Assembly (NCBI GenBank): GCA_028023455.1
Contig: JAQFVV010006231.1
Coordinates: 9,188,036 to 9,252,035, forward strand
Length of the DNA: 64,000 nt
Direction: 5' to 3'
Origin: Epiperipatus broadwayi
Lineage: Eukaryota > Onychophora > Udeonychophora > Euonychophora > Peripatidae
Part shown: piece by piece, positions 62,540 through 64,000 of the stretch
How the letters are laid out: every line of letters begins with the position of its first letter
Numbering within the stretch: position 1 is the stretch's first letter
Made by a program: the position numbers and the translations under genes
The notes under the pieces: generated by a model
What the model was told of the DNA's origin: nothing
Seen by the model: the letters and a program-made list of their open reading frames with translations, nothing else
The model's database searches: none

Positions 62540-62819
62540 CAGTAGTGTCAATAACATAATTTAAAAATCATATAATTTCTTCTGCATTTAAACATTATCC
62601 TACATAAATATAACACAATTGTAGATTATATAAATAACTTGATAGATCATATTCATCTCAAGGTATAAACATTGTCCTTCAGTAGTATCAATAACATAAT
62701 TTAAACATCATATAATTTCTGTTGCATTTAAACATTTTCCTACATAAATATATCACAATTGTAGATTATATAAATAACTTGATAGATCATATTCATCTCA
62801 AGATATAAACATTGTCACT
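62540..62819. repeat. Tandem duplication, 140-bp unit, two copies
   Basis: Copies begin cagtagtgtcaataacat at 62540 and cagtagtatcaataacat at 62680, with about 95% identity to the shared end cataaacattgtc-like sequence. Confidence 0.9.
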
Positions 62820-63134
62820 TTAGGTAACTATTACATTGTATGGTAATAATATTCCAATTTATACCTTATTATTAAACATATCATGAATATTTATATTATT
62901 TTGCCTATCTTCCTCTTTATATGTACATAAATATATATGAACAGAAAAATATAGATGCATACCGCTAGCTGAAAATTCAAATATAAAAATGTCAATTCAC
63001 CCCTCCCCCCACAAACATTGAGATAATCAGCAATGCCCTCTGTAAATAAATATAAACTGTGAATTTCAAACAGTATAAACTGAAAGATTACAAAAAGGGA
63101 GATTAAAACACTAAACATTACATGATTATTATTT

Positions 63135-63275
63135 CTTAAGCTTGCTCATAACTGTTATTAAAACAGGAAAAACTCTCCATACAACAGTGCTACTCAGTGT
63201 AAGTCAGAGATAGGGATTTTATGCACAAGCCTTCTGGCATCCATTGATTGATTACTTTGGCTTGCAAAAAGGAAG
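63135..63275. repeat. Fragment of the acagg foldback family
   Basis: It contains gcttgctcataactgttatt, aaaacaggaaaaactctcca, tgctactcagtg and attttatgcacaagccttct plus ggcatccattgattg. This is the 53.4-kb element with its central hammerhead region deleted. Confidence 0.75.
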
Positions 63276-63519
63276 ATTGACAAAATAATGCTAATTTGTC
63301 CAATACTTTATTAGATAAGTTAATCCAATAGATTAGAAAGATTTATGATAAAACTTCTTGAATATTATCTTCTCCTTCGTCATTCTTTCATGGCAGGAAG
63401 TTGAAAAGGGCTTTTGACTTTCAATGGGATGCTTCTATTTTTTTTTCTTTTTTTTTTTTATAAATTTAGTTAGGATTTAAAAAATAAAAAAAAAATTTTT
63501 TTAAAATAAAAAAAAAATT

Positions 63520-64000
63520 TAATAGTGGTGGTGGAAAGGGAGAAATTTTATAGGGGGGGAATTGGAGGCCCCCGGGAAGGGAAAAATATTTTTTTGATTT
63601 TTTTAGGGTGCTGGATCTTCTTTGGGCAACCAGGAGACCAGGTTTTCTCCTGGTTTCATTGGCAATGTGGTTTGGAGAGTGTGTTGGTATGGTTTGGAGA
63701 CATGGCGTGGTACAATTCTCCCCTGCCTATTTTTTGGTGCATTTGAATGGATGTGTATTTCAGAGGAGGAGGTGGTACAGCTATGTCAAAATTGGTTGCA
63801 ATTGTTAAGATGGAGTTTGTGGTAGGTTGGTCAGACTCTGGGTCTAACTGTTGTTAGAGGTGGAGGGTAGAAAAGCTTTTGTTGAGATTTAAATTTAAGA
63901 TCCATGAGTAGGGAGTCCTGATTTAAAGACGGGGATGGTGGTATGGCTTTGTTGGAACTGGTTGCAATTGTTGAGTTGGGGTTTGTGGTAGGCTGGTCAG
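63520..64000. repeat. G/T-rich block with 166-bp tandem repeat
   Basis: Composition changes abruptly from AT-rich to G/T-rich at about 63520. ggttgcaattgtt followed by gtttgtggtagg and tggtcag recurs at 63794 and 63960 (period 166), running off the window end. A perfect hairpin CCAGGAGA and TCTCCTGG lies at 63630-63653. The overlapping short frames here are composition artefacts. It is probably satellite-like. Confidence 0.6.

Overview
The window is AT-rich intron-dominated animal DNA carrying the 3' part of one protein-coding gene on the minus strand: a liprin-alpha (PPFIA family). Seven exons (61486-61758, 39793-39874, 17394-17594, 16689-16864, 13135-13232, 12590-12765, 10713-10781) have GT/AG borders and compatible phases. 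Together they give 1075 nt of open frame covering the pre-SAM basic region and the SAM1-SAM2-SAM3 array. The 5' exons (coiled coils) lie beyond 64000. The last codons are either in a short candidate exon near 9.75 kb or outside the window. Introns reach about 22 kb. Long repeat-filled introns, a tRNA-derived SINE, RTE-like and other LINEs, a Penelope-like element and very AT-rich sequence suggest a lophotrochozoan, perhaps a cephalopod mollusc; the species assignment is inference.

Everything else is repeat. Left part (0-9.7 kb, downstream of the gene's known exons): a foldback, a 1.18-kb TIR element with TA target duplication (852-2030), a small hairpin and a 0.36-kb foldback. The intron at 17.6-39.8 kb holds a 4.2-kb foldback with tandemly expanded arms (23297-27459) interrupted by a unique block with CCAAT and TATA motifs, an anonymous block with a 25-bp minisatellite, and a 1.8-kb foldback (36390-38205). 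The intron at 39.9-61.5 kb holds a second TIR element (42462-43584) with telomere-like repeats, a dead LINE (minus), a broken Penelope-like element with reverse transcriptase and GIY-YIG remnants (46090-48330), a tRNA-derived SINE, and a dead RTE-like LINE (57440-58680). The right end turns abruptly G/T-rich with a 166-bp repeat.

The main discovery is a dispersed set of hammerhead-ribozyme-like sequences. At least seven loci share a layout of CCTCA, a CTGANGA-like box, a short hairpin, GAAAC, a GTC or ATC triplet and TGGGG or TGAGG, which is the order of a type I hammerhead with a tiny stem III. Most sit in foldback repeats of one family. One copy lies in a 337-bp insertion flanked by a 10-bp target duplication, with a related uninterrupted copy of the target 1.2 kb away. 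A second, different hammerhead-like motif occurs at 5.4 and 28.5 kb. All were found by eye and need covariance-model and cleavage tests.
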